Shown here piece after piece: positions 34,388 to 45,843 of a DNA stretch of 64,000 bases. The DNA comes from Brachybacterium ginsengisoli (GTDB lineage Bacteria > Actinomycetota > Actinomycetes > Actinomycetales > Dermabacteraceae), in the NCBI RefSeq assembly GCF_002407065.1, contig NZ_CP023564.1, forward strand, positions 2,728,001 through 2,792,000. The letters run 5' to 3'. The stretch's first letter is position 1. Every line of letters starts with the position of its first letter. Both the position numbers and the translations under genes were made by a program. The notes under the pieces were generated by a model. That model was given only the letters and a program-made list of their open reading frames with translations. It was not told the origin of the DNA and searched no databases.

Positions 34388-35815
34388 CTAGTCCACGAGC
34401 TGGAGCAGGGCGTTCTCGATCAGCTCCGGCATCGCCGGGTGGATCCAGTACTGGGTCGCGGCGATGTCGCGGGCGGTCTGCCCGGTGCTCATCGCCTGGA
34501 TGAGCAGCTGGATGAGTGTGGTCGCCTCCGGGCCGATCAGGTGGGCGCCGAGGATCTCGGTGGTCTCCGCGTCGACGATGATCTTCGCGAACCCGGTCGT
34601 GTCCTCCATCGCCCAGCCGTAGGCGATCGAGGCGTACTCCTGGACCGCCACCTTCACCGCACGGCCCTGCGCCCGGGCGGCGGCCTCGTCGATCCCCACC
34701 CAGGCGACCTGCGGATGGGTGAAGACACCGCTGGGGATCGGCATCGTGTCGCTGCGACGCAGCTGCTCGGGGTGGAGGATGTTGTGCCGCATGATCCGCT
34801 GCTCGTGATTGGCGACGTGCTTGAGCTGGTGCGGGCTGGAGAGGTCGCCGAAGGCCCACAGACCCTCGAGCACCTCCCCGCCGCCGAGCACGCGCTGGTG
34901 CGCGTCGACCTCGACGCGCCCGTCGGGCGCGGTGTCGATCCCGGCCGCGGCGACGTCCAGGAGATCGGAGCTGGGGCGACGGCCGACGGCGACCAGCAGC
35001 TCCTCGGCCCGGATCAGCACCTCGGCGCCGTCGCGCTCGCCCCGCAGCTCGACGCCCTCGACAGTGCGACGCACCGCGGTGGTGGACAGGTCCGTCTCCA
35101 GCCGCAGCCGGTCTCCGAGGATCTCGGTGAGCCGGGAGGAGACGTCGGCGTCGGCGGCACGCAGCACCCGGGAGGAGCGGGCGATCAGGGTGACCTCGAC
35201 GCCGAGGGAGGCGAAGACGTGCGCCATCTCCACCGCCACGACCCCGGAGCCGAGGATCGCCAGCGACGCCGGCAGCCGGTCGACCCGCATGATGGTGTCG
35301 GAGGTGTGGGGCTCCGCCTCGGCGAGGCCGTCGATCTCCGGGAGCACCGGCCGGGATCCGGCGCCGAGCACGATGGTGTCCGCCGTGATCGTCTGCTCGG
35401 TGCCGTCGTTCCCCGTCACGTGCAGGGTCTTCGGCCCGGTGAAGCGGGCGGTGCCGCGCAGCAGGGTGAGGTTCGCGTTGTCCTCGTGGTCACGGCGGTA
35501 CTCCTCGCCGCCGGTGGAGATCGCATCGATGCGGCCGAAGATGCGGTCGCGGATCGCGGGCCAGTCCACATGGTCCAGCTGCTCGGCGAGGCCGAAGCGG
35601 CCGGCCTCCGCGGGGGTGCGGGCGAGGTCCGCGGTGTGCACGAACATCTTGGTGGGGATGCAGCCGAGGTTGATGCAGGTCCCGCCGAAGACCCGATCGG
35701 GGCCTACGCCCCGGTCGATCTGGACGATGCTGCGGCCGGCGAGCTCGGGCCCGGGGAAGGAGTTCGCGGAGCCGGAGCCGATGAGGGCGATGTCGAAATG
35801 CGTCGTGTCGGTCAC
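34388..35815 (-). CDS. mtr: mycothione reductase
   Basis: A 475-residue flavoprotein disulfide reductase. FAD-binding IALIGSGSANS; redox pair Cys47/Cys52 in GGTCINLGCIPTKM; NADPH region LAILGSGVVAVEMAHVF; second FAD block EGLWAFGDLSSPHQLKHVANHE; and the C-terminal interface with WIHPAMPELIENALLQL carrying the catalytic His. The GSGSANS form and the missing glutathione-reductase features favour mycothione reductase, which keeps mycothiol reduced. This is the best marker here for an actinobacterium. The start is GTG, fixed by the -10 element 6 nt upstream. Confidence 0.9.
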   Translation of the reverse strand: MTDTTHFDIALIGSGSANSFPGPELAGRSIVQIDRGVGPDRVFGGTCINLGCIPTKMFVHTADLARTPAEAGRFGLAEQLDHVDWPAIRDRIFGRIDAISTGGEEYRRDHEDNANLTLLRGTARFTGPKTLHVTGNDGTEQTITADTIVLGAGSRPVLPEIDGLAEAEPHTSDTIMRVDRLPASLAILGSGVVAVEMAHVFASLGVEVTLIARSSRVLRAADADVSSRLTEILGDRLRLETDLSTTAVRRTVEGVELRGERDGAEVLIRAEELLVAVGRRPSSDLLDVAAAGIDTAPDGRVEVDAHQRVLGGGEVLEGLWAFGDLSSPHQLKHVANHEQRIMRHNILHPEQLRRSDTMPIPSGVFTHPQVAWVGIDEAAARAQGRAVKVAVQEYASIAYGWAMEDTTGFAKIIVDAETTEILGAHLIGPEATTLIQLLIQAMSTGQTARDIAATQYWIHPAMPELIENALLQLVD

Positions 35816-35821
35816 CGCCCC

Positions 35822-35827
35822 AGGCTA
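35822..35827 (-). promoter_or_regulatory. -10 element, leaderless promoter of mtr
   Basis: TAGCCT on the minus strand ends 6 nt before the GTG at 35815. Confidence 0.55.
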
Positions 35828-35910
35828 GTCCGACTCCGCACCGGCGGTGCGAGAATGACGGGGGCGTGGGATGCACCGCGCCGTCCCCCTGTGCCCGAGG
35901 AGCCCCGCCG

Positions 35911-38286
<2,376 letters not shown>

Positions 38287-38357
38287 GGCGCTCGGGCTCC
38301 TGCCCGGCGCCCCGCTCCGGGACCGACACCGAGACCGGGAGCGGGCCCGGCGCGACG

Positions 38358-38363
38358 TACCCT
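38358..38363 (+). promoter_or_regulatory. -10 element, leaderless promoter of the RlmA-like gene
   Basis: TACCCT ends 7 nt before the GTG at 38371. Confidence 0.5.
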
Positions 38364-38370
38364 GGCTGAC

Positions 38371-39234
38371 GTGCCCCGCCCCGCCCCTGCCGCCCTCCTC
38401 CCCTGGCTCGACGTCCTGCTGTGCCCGCACTGCCGGGAGCGCGTCGAGCTCTCGGAGCGCACTCTGCGCTGCCCGCAGGGCCACAGCTTCGACCTCGCCC
38501 GGGCCGGCTATGTCTCGCTGCTCACCGGGACCAGCCCCACCAGCGGGGACGATGACGACATGGCCCGCGCACGGGACGCCTTCCTCGCCACCGGCGCCTA
38601 CGCACCGCTCCAGCAGCTGATCGCCGAGCTCGCGGGCCAGGTCCTCCCCGCCGCGGATCCCGGCGACTCCTCCCGGGTGCTCGACATCGGCTGCGGCACC
38701 GGCTACTACCTCGGCGGCGTGCTCGACCGGGTCCCCTCGGCGCAGGGACTCGGGGTGGACACCGCCCCGCGCGCCCTGCGCTTCGCCGCCCGCGCCCATG
38801 AGCGGGCCGCCGCGGCCGGCTGGGACGTCTTCTCCCCGTTCCCCCTCGCCGACGGCGCCGTGGACCTCGTGATGGACGTGTTCGCGCCGCGGAACCCCGC
38901 GGAGTTCGCCCGCGTGCTGAACCCTGCGGGGCACCTGCTCGTGGTGCGCCCCGCGACGGACCATCTGGCCGAGCTGCGCGAGAGCGTGCCCGGGATGGTG
39001 CAGCTGGATCCACGCAAGGAGGAGCGCCTGCACGACGTCCTCTACCCGCTGTTCACCACCGCGGACACCCAGGACCTCCGGCTCTCGCTCGAGCTGGACG
39101 AGGCGATGGTGCGGGACCTCGTGGCGATGACCCCCAGCGCCCGGCACGTGGACCTCTCCACCCTCGCCGGATCCGGGGACGGATCGCGGGCGGTCACCGT
39201 CTCGGTGCGCGCGAGCCTGCACCGTCGCCGCTGA
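38371..39234 (+). CDS. RlmA/TlrB-like 23S rRNA (guanine-N1) methyltransferase
   Basis: A 287-residue protein with the two RlmA parts: an N-terminal zinc ribbon (LLCPHCRERVEL and LRCPQGHSFDLARAGY) and a class I SAM domain (VLDIGCGTGYYLGGVL, then VDLVMDVFAPRNPAEFARVL). The APRNPAEFARVL block is typical of RlmA, where the RNA-binding Zn domain presents hairpin 35 of 23S rRNA. The Gram-positive branch (RlmAII/TlrB) modifies G748 and gives tylosin-type macrolide resistance in producers. Whether it targets G745 or G748 cannot be told. The start is GTG. Downstream of a DrrC-like ATPase gene, both being kin of self-resistance proteins. Confidence 0.82.
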   Translation: MPRPAPAALLPWLDVLLCPHCRERVELSERTLRCPQGHSFDLARAGYVSLLTGTSPTSGDDDDMARARDAFLATGAYAPLQQLIAELAGQVLPAADPGDSSRVLDIGCGTGYYLGGVLDRVPSAQGLGVDTAPRALRFAARAHERAAAAGWDVFSPFPLADGAVDLVMDVFAPRNPAEFARVLNPAGHLLVVRPATDHLAELRESVPGMVQLDPRKEERLHDVLYPLFTTADTQDLRLSLELDEAMVRDLVAMTPSARHVDLSTLAGSGDGSRAVTVSVRASLHRRR

Positions 39235-39341
39235 CCGGAGGGCGTCATGCCCTGAACCCGTCCAGGGGACTCGCCTAGGCTGGTGGTCCCGCCCCTGCCT
39301 GGTCCTCCCCGGCTCCATCCCTCTGCTCACAAGGAGCGTCC

Positions 39342-40172
39342 GTGGCCGACAGCCGCTGTGTGTTCATCGATTACGACGGGACCCTCGCCCTCCAGGGCGT
39401 CGTCCCCCCGGCCCACGCCGAGGCCGTGCGCCGGGCCCGGGCGAGGGGCCACGTGATCCTGCTGTGCACCGGACGCTGCGCCTCGATCATCGCCCCTGAG
39501 GTGATGGCGCTCTTCGACGGCGTGGTGGCCTCCGCCGGCGGCTGGATCCGGCTGGGCGAGGAGCTGCTCGAGGATCAGCGCTTCCCCGATCAGCTCGGCC
39601 GCCGCGCCGTCGAGGTGCTGCAGAGCCACGACGTGCCCTTCGTGCTGGAGACCCCCGACGCCCTGGTGTGCACCGCCCGCTCCGCCGACGAGCTGCGCAG
39701 CCGGGTCGATCCCTCGTCGCCGGCACCGGCGGAGGGCTCGCTGGGACGCGGCATCCAGGACCTCGTCGAGGCGATCTCGGTGCCCGAGGATCCCGCCGAA
39801 TGCTCCTTCGCGAAGATCTCCGTGTGGGGCTCGCCGGTGCGGGTCGAGGACCTCGCCGAGGAGATCGGCCCCGAGGTGGGGGCCCTGCCCAACTCCATCC
39901 AGGACGAGGTGAGCTCCGGGGAGCTGCATCTGCGGGCGATCGACAAGGCCGACGGGGTGCGCCGGGTGGCCGAGCACCTCGGCATCGACCTCTCCGCGAC
40001 GGTGGGCATCGGCGACGGGATGAACGATCTGGGGATGCTGCGCGCGGCCGGCACGGCCATCGCGATCGAGGGTGCACCGGAGGCGGTCCTCGAGGCCGCG
40101 GAGGGCGTCACCGTCCCCGGTCCGCTCGAGCACGGCATCGTGGTCGCCTTCGAGCGCCTCGGGATGCTCTGA
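39342..40172 (+). CDS. HAD-superfamily sugar phosphatase, Cof type
   Basis: A 276-residue subfamily IIB phosphatase: nucleophile motif CVFIDYDGTLALQG, motif II LLCTGRC, alpha/beta cap at about residues 85-195, then KADGVRRVAEHL and GIGDGMNDLGMLRAAG, the Mg-binding end. Cof-type enzymes act on sugar phosphates or PLP; no specific substrate is evident. The start is GTG with AAGGAG 6 nt upstream; a TAGGCT -10-like element lies about 60 nt before. It converges with the membrane protein gene at 40188. Confidence 0.87.
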   Translation: MADSRCVFIDYDGTLALQGVVPPAHAEAVRRARARGHVILLCTGRCASIIAPEVMALFDGVVASAGGWIRLGEELLEDQRFPDQLGRRAVEVLQSHDVPFVLETPDALVCTARSADELRSRVDPSSPAPAEGSLGRGIQDLVEAISVPEDPAECSFAKISVWGSPVRVEDLAEEIGPEVGALPNSIQDEVSSGELHLRAIDKADGVRRVAEHLGIDLSATVGIGDGMNDLGMLRAAGTAIAIEGAPEAVLEAAEGVTVPGPLEHGIVVAFERLGML

Positions 40173-40187
40173 GGCCGTCGGCCCCGT

Positions 40188-41006
40188 TCAGCGCCGGTGC
40201 AGGCCCATCAGCACCACGCCGACCGCCGTCACCAGGGCCCCGGCGCCCACCAGGACCACTGCCTGGGGCGTCATCGCCGCCGTGAAGCGGAGCTCGAACT
40301 CCTGGACGATCGGCCCCAGGAACACCGCTCGGTCCACCGCATCGGGCACGACGCTCCCGATGCGGGCGGCGAGCCACCACAGCCCGGCGCCGGCGAGGAT
40401 GCCGCCGATCCCGGCGATCGCCAGAAGGGTGCGGCGATGGGCGCCCACCAGCAGCGCGAGGACCAGCAGCACGAGGGCCGCGGGACCGGCCCAGTGCGCC
40501 CAGGGGGTGACCGCCGTCGCGCCCGTCAGCAGGGGCACGTCCGGCACCTTCGCCACCGTGACGGTGGCATCGTCCGGGCGCGGGATGGCGACGGGCAGGT
40601 GCTCCTCGACGGGGGTGAGGATCCGGTCGATCACCGGAGCCAGGTCGACGTCCAGCTCGGAGGCGCCGGGGGTGAACAGCGCATCGTGCAGCTCCCCCAT
40701 CGTCGCCACCCAGACGGTCCCGTAGGTGTCCGTCCCGGTGAGCTTCGCGGCCTGCTCCTCCGCGAGCGGGGTCAGCTGCTCCTGGATCCACTCCGGGACC
40801 TGGTCGTCCCCCACGATCGTCTCGACGGCGCTGTCGCTCAGCGAGCGCTGGAACGCCGCGTCGTCGGCCAGGGGCGCCGTGACGGCGAGGAAGCCGTCCC
40901 GGACGACCACGTTCTCGTGCAGCCAGGTGCCCGGCAGCCAGAGGGCGCCGAGCACGGTGGCGCCCAGGAGGAGGGCGAGAGCGAGGAGATCACGGACGGT
41001 ATGCAC
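40188..41006 (-). CDS. membrane protein of unknown function
   Basis: A 272-residue protein with one N-terminal helix (residues about 6-26), an extracytoplasmic domain of ~130 residues (ENVVVRDGFLAVTAPLADDA at its start, EEHLPVAIPRP near its end) and three C-terminal helices around residues 170-265. The layout resembles actinobacterial membrane proteins with an exposed alpha/beta segment, but I do not recognise a family. The start is GTG at 41006, matching the -10 element 6 nt upstream. Confidence 0.7.
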   Translation of the reverse strand: MHTVRDLLALALLLGATVLGALWLPGTWLHENVVVRDGFLAVTAPLADDAAFQRSLSDSAVETIVGDDQVPEWIQEQLTPLAEEQAAKLTGTDTYGTVWVATMGELHDALFTPGASELDVDLAPVIDRILTPVEEHLPVAIPRPDDATVTVAKVPDVPLLTGATAVTPWAHWAGPAALVLLVLALLVGAHRRTLLAIAGIGGILAGAGLWWLAARIGSVVPDAVDRAVFLGPIVQEFELRFTAAMTPQAVVLVGAGALVTAVGVVLMGLHRR

Positions 41007-41012
41007 GCGCCC

Positions 41013-41018
41013 ACGGTA
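41013..41018 (-). promoter_or_regulatory. -10 element, leaderless promoter of the 40188-41006 gene
   Basis: TACCGT on the minus strand ends 6 nt before the GTG at 41006. Confidence 0.5.
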
Positions 41019-41124
41019 CCGGGACGACCCCGGGAGGAGCTCGGACGGGGGCCGGTCCGGTCGGTCAGGTCACGCCCGTCGGCAGGACGGCCGGGTCGGT
41101 TGTTCGCGCTGCCGGGAATGGGAG

Positions 41125-41157
41125 CGGCCCCGCACCACGGAACGTGGTGCGGGGCCG
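41125..41157 (-). terminator. hairpin terminator after the NlpC/P60 gene
   Basis: A 15-bp perfect stem (41125-41139 with 41143-41157) with a 3-nt loop, 15 nt after the stop codon. Confidence 0.8.
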
Positions 41158-41172
41158 AAGGAGCGCGGAGTG

Positions 41173-42114
41173 TCAGCCGACGCGGACGAAGGTCCAGCTG
41201 CCGGAGTAGATGTTGCGCTCGGTGGTGTCGACGCGGGGGTTGCCGGCGTCGACGAACTTGCCGTTGCCCGCGTAGATGCCGATGTGGCCGGGCTTCCAGA
41301 CCAGGTCGCCGGGCTGCGCCTCGGAGCGGGAGACGACGGTGCCGGAGGCGGCCTGGGCGTCGGCGCCGCGGGGCAGGGAGACGCCGTGCTGGGCGTAGAC
41401 CCACTGCACGAAGCCGGAGCAGTCCCAGCCGGAGGTGGAGGTGCCGCCGAAGACGTACGGGGTGCCGATGCCGGAGCGAGCGGTGGCGAGGACCGAACCG
41501 CCCTTGGCGGCCGACGGCGCCGGGGAGGACTTCTCCTCGGACTTCTGCTCCTGCGACTGATCGGAGGAGGAGTTCGAAGAGGAGCTGGAGCTCGAGGACG
41601 AGCTGGAGGAGGACGAGGAGTCCTCGTCGTCCTCACGGCTGGAGCGCTCCTCGGAGCGGGAGGAGCCCTCGTCCTGACGGGTCTCGGTCTCGTTCTCGGT
41701 GCTGTCCTCGGACTGCTGGTCCTGCTCGGCCTGCGCGTTCTCCTCGGCCTCCTGCTCTGCGGCGAGCTCGGCGGCCTCGCGCTCAGCGGCCTCGGCGGCG
41801 GCGATCTCCTCCTCCGTCGGGCCGACCTCGACGGAGATCTCGCCGGCGACGGGGGCCAGAGCGGGCCCGGCCTTCTCGGAGACGGCGGCCTTGGCGGCGG
41901 GGATGCCCACGGCCGGAGCGGCGACGGGGGCGATCAGCGCGGGGGCTGCGTCAGCCTGCGGGGCGTCGGCCTGGGGCTCGGCCGTCGCGGCGGCGGCGCC
42001 GCCGAACAGCATCGCCGCGGCCATGGCGGCTCCGGCACCTGCACGGCCCGCACGGGCGGCAGGGGTCACGGTGCGCGCGGCGCGGCGGTGGGTGTGGTTC
42101 GCAGTCTTCGACAC
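41173..42114 (-). CDS. secreted NlpC/P60 endopeptidase with poly-Ser linker
   Basis: A 313-residue exported cell-wall hydrolase. Basic start and hydrophobic stretch (AMAAAMLFGGAAAATAEP) give a signal peptide cut near residue 46. A Glu/Ala-rich, probably coiled-coil region (about 90-140) and an acidic Ser-rich linker with a run of 15 Ser lead to the catalytic domain (about 215-313): GTPYVFGGTSTSGWDCSGFV with the nucleophile Cys and GHIGIYAGNGKFVDAG with the His. The start is GTG 42114 with GGGAG upstream, preferred over an upstream ATG whose extension is Arg-rich and would spoil the signal. A ~190-nt gap to ideR may hold a long leader. Confidence 0.9.
   Translation of the reverse strand: MSKTANHTHRRAARTVTPAARAGRAGAGAAMAAAMLFGGAAAATAEPQADAPQADAAPALIAPVAAPAVGIPAAKAAVSEKAGPALAPVAGEISVEVGPTEEEIAAAEAAEREAAELAAEQEAEENAQAEQDQQSEDSTENETETRQDEGSSRSEERSSREDDEDSSSSSSSSSSSSSSSNSSSDQSQEQKSEEKSSPAPSAAKGGSVLATARSGIGTPYVFGGTSTSGWDCSGFVQWVYAQHGVSLPRGADAQAASGTVVSRSEAQPGDLVWKPGHIGIYAGNGKFVDAGNPRVDTTERNIYSGSWTFVRVG
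41559..41632 (-). repeat. poly-Ser linker repeat in the NlpC/P60 gene
   Basis: Near-continuous Ser codons broken by one Asn. Mixed use of AGC/TCC/TCG/TCT-type codons indicates a selected linker rather than fresh slippage. Confidence 0.7.
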
Positions 42115-42303
42115 GTGTGGCTCCCAGCCCCGGGATCTCGCCCTCGCGCGTGTGGATGTCTCGCCTCCCGATCCGGTGCGCGACGGGGCTCTCCGGGGGG
42201 AATGCCGTGGCTCTTGTCGCCGCGGCACGCCCTCGAGACTAGGGGGCGCGAAGCGTCATCGTCAGGATGACTGGAAGGTCCTGGGAAGAGCTTGACGGAT
42301 CCT

Positions 42304-43023
42304 TTACCCGGCGTCGAGCGGGCTCACGTGGAGCTGATCGGCGACGACCTCGGTCACCGCCACCTCTCCTCCGCCGGGACCCGTCAGCACGATGCTGCCG
42401 CCGACCCGCTCAGCGCTGACCTCGGCCCCTGGAATCATGCCGTGACGTGCGAGGTCACCGAGAAGATCCACATCGCTCTGGACCCGTTCCCCGATCCGCT
42501 CCAGCCGGACCCGGAGGGTCTGTCCATCGGCGAGGCTCTCACTCAGCTCACTGCTGCTGTTGGACTCGCCTTTACCCTCCTCTATGGCCTGGGTCTCCTC
42601 GATGCCGAGGGCCGCGAGGCCGGGGATCGGGTTGCCGTAGGGATCCACATAGGGCGGAGCGACCTGCTGCGCGATGCGCTTCTCGACCTCGAGGCTCATC
42701 ACGTGCTCCCAGCGGCAGGCCTCCTCGTGGACGTGGGCGTAGTCCAGCCCGATCACGTCCAGCAGGTGCCGCTCGGCCAGTCGGTGCTTGCGCATCACGT
42801 CGGTGGCGACCGCGGAGCCCTCGGAGGTGAGCCGGATCCGCCGCTGGTCGTCGAGATGGAGCAGCCCGTCGCGCTCCATCCGCGCGACCGTCTGGGAGAC
42901 GGTGGGTCCGGAGTGGCCCAGGCGCTCGGCGATCCGGGCCCGCATCGGCGCGACCCCGGCCTCGTGGAGTTCGAACACCGTCTTCAGGTACATCTCGGTG
43001 GTGTCGATGAGATCTCCGGACAC
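42304..43023 (-). CDS. ideR: iron-dependent transcription repressor, IdeR/DtxR type
   Basis: A 239-residue Fe2+-activated repressor. DNA-binding domain: DTTEMYLKTVFELHEAG and HSGPTVSQTVARMERDG. Metal sites: RKHRLAERHLL (His79/Glu83 equivalents) and HVHEEACRWEHVMS (His98, Cys102, Glu105, His106 equivalents). PYGNPIPGLAALG precedes a Ser/Glu-rich linker, then a full SH3-like third domain. The start is GTG with a strong GAAGGAGG site. No IdeR-type operator palindrome was seen in the window, so its targets lie elsewhere. Confidence 0.93.
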   Translation of the reverse strand: MSGDLIDTTEMYLKTVFELHEAGVAPMRARIAERLGHSGPTVSQTVARMERDGLLHLDDQRRIRLTSEGSAVATDVMRKHRLAERHLLDVIGLDYAHVHEEACRWEHVMSLEVEKRIAQQVAPPYVDPYGNPIPGLAALGIEETQAIEEGKGESNSSSELSESLADGQTLRVRLERIGERVQSDVDLLGDLARHGMIPGAEVSAERVGGSIVLTGPGGGEVAVTEVVADQLHVSPLDAG

Positions 43024-43111
43024 AGGGCCCCCTCCTTCGTCTGGCGCACAGCAGGCTTCGACCAGCTTAGTCTGCCCGCCGACACCGCGCGGGCGCGCCG
43101 GGACCTTGACG

Positions 43112-43151
43112 CAGGAGGCCCCGGACCCTGTGACGGGTCCGGGGCCTCCTG
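43112..43151 (-). terminator. hairpin terminator of the sucCD operon
   Basis: A 17-bp perfect stem (43112-43128 with 43135-43151) with a 6-nt loop, 45 nt after the sucD stop. Confidence 0.8.
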
Positions 43152-43195
43152 GGCGGCAGGAGCGGCCTCAGGGCCGGTCCTGCGGGTGGGTCAGC

Positions 43196-44086
43196 TCAGA
43201 CCAGACCCTTGATGATCTCGCGCATCAGGTCGGCAGTCTCGGTGGGGGTCTTGCCCACCTTGACGCCGGCGGCCTCGAGGGCCTCCTTCTTCGCCTGCGC
43301 GGTGCCCGCGGAGCCCGAGACGATGGCGCCGGCGTGGCCCATGGTCTTGCCCTCGGGGGCGGTGAAGCCCGCGACGTAGCCGACGACCGGCTTGGTGACG
43401 TTGGCCTTGATGTACTCGGCCGCACGCTCCTCGGCGTCGCCGCCGATCTCGCCGATCATCACGATGCCGGCGGTCTCCGGATCGTTCTCGAACGCCTCGA
43501 GCGCATCGATGTGCGTGGTGCCGATGACCGGGTCGCCGCCGATGCCGATGGCGGTGGTGAAGCCGATGTCGGCGAGCTCGTACATCATCTGGTAGGTCAG
43601 GGTGCCGGACTTGGAGACCAGGCCCAGCTTCCCCGCACCGGTGATGTTCGAGGGGGTGATGCCCGCGTTGGACTTGCCGGGGCTGATCAGGCCCGGGCAG
43701 TTCGGCCCGATGATGCGGGTGGTGCCCTTGGCCTGCGAGTAGTTGAAGAACTCGGCGGAATCCGTGACCGGGATGCCCTCGGTGATGATGACGAGGAGCT
43801 CGATCTCGGCGTCGATCGCCTCGATCGCGGCGCCCTTGGCGAACTTCGGCGGCACGAAGACCACCGAGACATTCGCGCCGGTGGCCTCCATGGCCTCGGC
43901 GACGGTCCCGAAGACCGGGACCTCCGTGCCGCCCTCGAAGGCGACCGACTGGCCGGCCTTGCGCGGGTTCACGCCGCCGACGATGTTCGTGCCCGAGTCG
44001 AGCATGCGCTGGGAGTGCTTCATGCCCTCCGAGCCCGTCATGCCCTGGACGATGACCTTGCTGTTCTCATCGAGAAAGATAGACAT
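43196..44086 (-). CDS. sucD: succinate--CoA ligase, alpha subunit
   Basis: A 296-residue TCA-cycle enzyme subunit that binds CoA and carries the phospho-His. Marks: [43 protein letters not shown] and the active-site His in [15 protein letters not shown]. It lies 12 nt downstream of sucC in the same operon. Confidence 0.97.
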   Translation of the reverse strand: MSIFLDENSKVIVQGMTGSEGMKHSQRMLDSGTNIVGGVNPRKAGQSVAFEGGTEVPVFGTVAEAMEATGANVSVVFVPPKFAKGAAIEAIDAEIELLVIITEGIPVTDSAEFFNYSQAKGTTRIIGPNCPGLISPGKSNAGITPSNITGAGKLGLVSKSGTLTYQMMYELADIGFTTAIGIGGDPVIGTTHIDALEAFENDPETAGIVMIGEIGGDAEERAAEYIKANVTKPVVGYVAGFTAPEGKTMGHAGAIVSGSAGTAQAKKEALEAAGVKVGKTPTETADLMREIIKGLV

Positions 44087-44098
44087 GTCGGGTGCTGC

Positions 44099-45268
44099 TC
44101 ACTTTCCTGCGGCGGCGAGCTCGGCGACCTTGGCCGCGCCGCCGTCCATGGTGTCGGCCTGGGTGACGAGGGGGTGGGCGAAGTCCGCGAGGATCTTCCG
44201 CCCCTCCTCCACGTTGTTGCCGTCGAGGCGGACCACGAGCGGCTTGGTGGCGGCGTCGCCCAGCTTCTTCAGGGCGCCGACGATGCCGTTGGCGACCGCG
44301 TCGCAGGCGGTGATGCCGCCGAAGACGTTGACGAAGACGGCGGAGACCTGCTCGTCACCGAGGATGACGTCGAGTCCGTTGGCCATCACCTCGGCGGAGG
44401 CGCCGCCGCCGATGTCGAGGAAGTTCGCGGGCTTGACCGAGTGCTTCTCTCCGGCGTACGCGACGACGTCGAGGGTGGACATGACCAGGCCCGCGCCGTT
44501 GCCGATGATGCCGACCTCGCCGTCGAGCTTGACGTAGTTGAGGTCCAGGGCCTTGGCCTTGGTCTCCAGCGGGTCCTCGGAGGTGACGTCGACGAGCGCG
44601 GCGTGGTCCTCGTGGCGGAACTCCGCGTTGTCGTCGAGGGTGATCTTGCCGTCCAGCGCGACGATGTCCCCGGCGCCGGTCTTGACCAGCGGGTTCACCT
44701 CCACCAGGGTGGCGTCCTCGTTCTTGTAGACGTCCCAGAGCTTGACCAGCACGGGGGCGACCTTGACACCGGTCTCGGCGTCGAACTTCGCGGCCTCGAC
44801 GATCTCCTTCGCCTTCGCGTCGTCGATCCCGACGTTGGGGTCGACGGCCACGCGGGCGAGCGCCTCGGGGCGCTCGACGGCGAGCTGCTCGATCTCCATG
44901 CCACCCTCGACGGAGCACATGGCGAGGTAGTTGCGGTTGGCCCGATCCAGCAGCAGCGAGAAGTAGTACTCCTCGGCGATGTCGGCGCCCGCCGCGATCA
45001 TGACGCGGTGCACGGTGTGGCCCTTGATGTCCATGCCGAGGATCTCGGAGGCCTTCTGCTCCGCCTCCTCGGGGGACTTCGCGATCTTGACGCCACCGGC
45101 CTTGCCGCGGCCACCGGTCTTCACCTGGGCCTTGACGACGACGACCGGGGTGCCGAGCTTCTCTGCTCCGGCCTTGGCAGCTGCCGGATCTTCCGCGACG
45201 ACTCCTCCGAGCACGGGCACGCCGTGCTTCTCGAAGAGATCGCGGGCCTGGTACTCATACAGGTCCAC
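44099..45268 (-). CDS. sucC: succinate--CoA ligase (ADP-forming), beta subunit
   Basis: A 389-residue beta subunit with ATP-grasp and CoA-ligase domains. [19 protein letters not shown] at the start, [17 protein letters not shown] in the nucleotide site, [17 protein letters not shown] and [13 protein letters not shown] at the end. GTG 45268 (Val-Asp-Leu-Tyr-Glu-Tyr-Gln) matches homologues exactly; an ATG 9 nt upstream is the alternative, and both could use the GAGAGGA site. A TACGCT -10-like element at 45345-45350 would give a ~70-nt leader. sucC and sucD form one operon ending at the hairpin near 43130. Confidence 0.96.
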   Translation of the reverse strand: MDLYEYQARDLFEKHGVPVLGGVVAEDPAAAKAGAEKLGTPVVVVKAQVKTGGRGKAGGVKIAKSPEEAEQKASEILGMDIKGHTVHRVMIAAGADIAEEYYFSLLLDRANRNYLAMCSVEGGMEIEQLAVERPEALARVAVDPNVGIDDAKAKEIVEAAKFDAETGVKVAPVLVKLWDVYKNEDATLVEVNPLVKTGAGDIVALDGKITLDDNAEFRHEDHAALVDVTSEDPLETKAKALDLNYVKLDGEVGIIGNGAGLVMSTLDVVAYAGEKHSVKPANFLDIGGGASAEVMANGLDVILGDEQVSAVFVNVFGGITACDAVANGIVGALKKLGDAATKPLVVRLDGNNVEEGRKILADFAHPLVTQADTMDGGAAKVAELAAAGK

Positions 45269-45481
45269 GGGGTGCATTTCCTCTCGATGTCGGCAGTGGG
45301 CGGCAGGCCGCACTGGCCTCGATGCCACCCCTGGGAACACGGTCAGCGTATCGCTTCCGCCTCGCGCATCGAGCCACGACGGGTGGTGTGCGGGGAGTCT
45401 CACTCCCCACGCGCTCCCCCGATGCGCGGGACCCCGCCGCCGACCGCCCGGCGGGCACGGTGCACGCCCAGCCCGGGCGAC

Positions 45482-45487
45482 TACGAT
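45482..45487 (+). promoter_or_regulatory. -10 element, leaderless promoter of the 45494 gene
   Basis: TACGAT ends 6 nt before the ATG at 45494. Confidence 0.5.
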
Positions 45488-45493
45488 GCCGTC

Positions 45494-45829
45494 ATGAGCC
45501 GACGCCCCCGCAGCCTCACCCAGCGCGTCCGCGACCACCTCGGATTCAGCGTGGTCGCGATCGGCGTGCTGTTCATCGTGCTGCGTCTGGTCGGAGTGCG
45601 CTCCACCTTCGCCGGCTTCGCGCTGTCCGTCGTGATCACGCTGGGACTGAACGTGGGGCTGTCCTACTTCAACGAGCATCGGGCGCGGAACCCGCGCCCG
45701 CAGCGCGAGGTGCGCGGTGGCGGCGACATCCGCTTCCGCGAGGAGGATCCCCGCGACGCCGAGGTCCGCAGGAGCGTCGAGGATCGTGCGGAGCGCCCCC
45801 GCCGGGAGCCCCGCGGCGAGCACCGCTGA
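45494..45829 (+). CDS. small two-helix membrane protein
   Basis: A 111-residue protein with a basic start, two hydrophobic helices (about 19-34 and 40-58) and a long charged tail rich in Arg/Glu ([19 protein letters not shown]). This shape fits actinobacterial DUF4229-like proteins, but I am not certain of the family. The start is set by the -10 element 6 nt upstream. The next gene begins 14 nt later, so the two are likely cotranscribed. Confidence 0.65.
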   Translation: MSRRPRSLTQRVRDHLGFSVVAIGVLFIVLRLVGVRSTFAGFALSVVITLGLNVGLSYFNEHRARNPRPQREVRGGGDIRFREEDPRDAEVRRSVEDRAERPRREPRGEHR

Positions 45830-45843
45830 GTCGAGGAGACGTC

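Noticed and set aside
42280-42310. A CCGTCAAGCT word on the minus strand recalling the 3' end of c-di-AMP riboswitches.
   Set aside because: It lies at the end of ideR, so the rest of a riboswitch would have to be inside ideR coding sequence; the match is too short.
42788-45493. Plus-strand frame of about 900 codons running across sucD and sucC into the 45494 gene.
   Set aside because: It is antisense to sucCD; only the last 111 codons, after the ATG at 45494, form a plausible protein.
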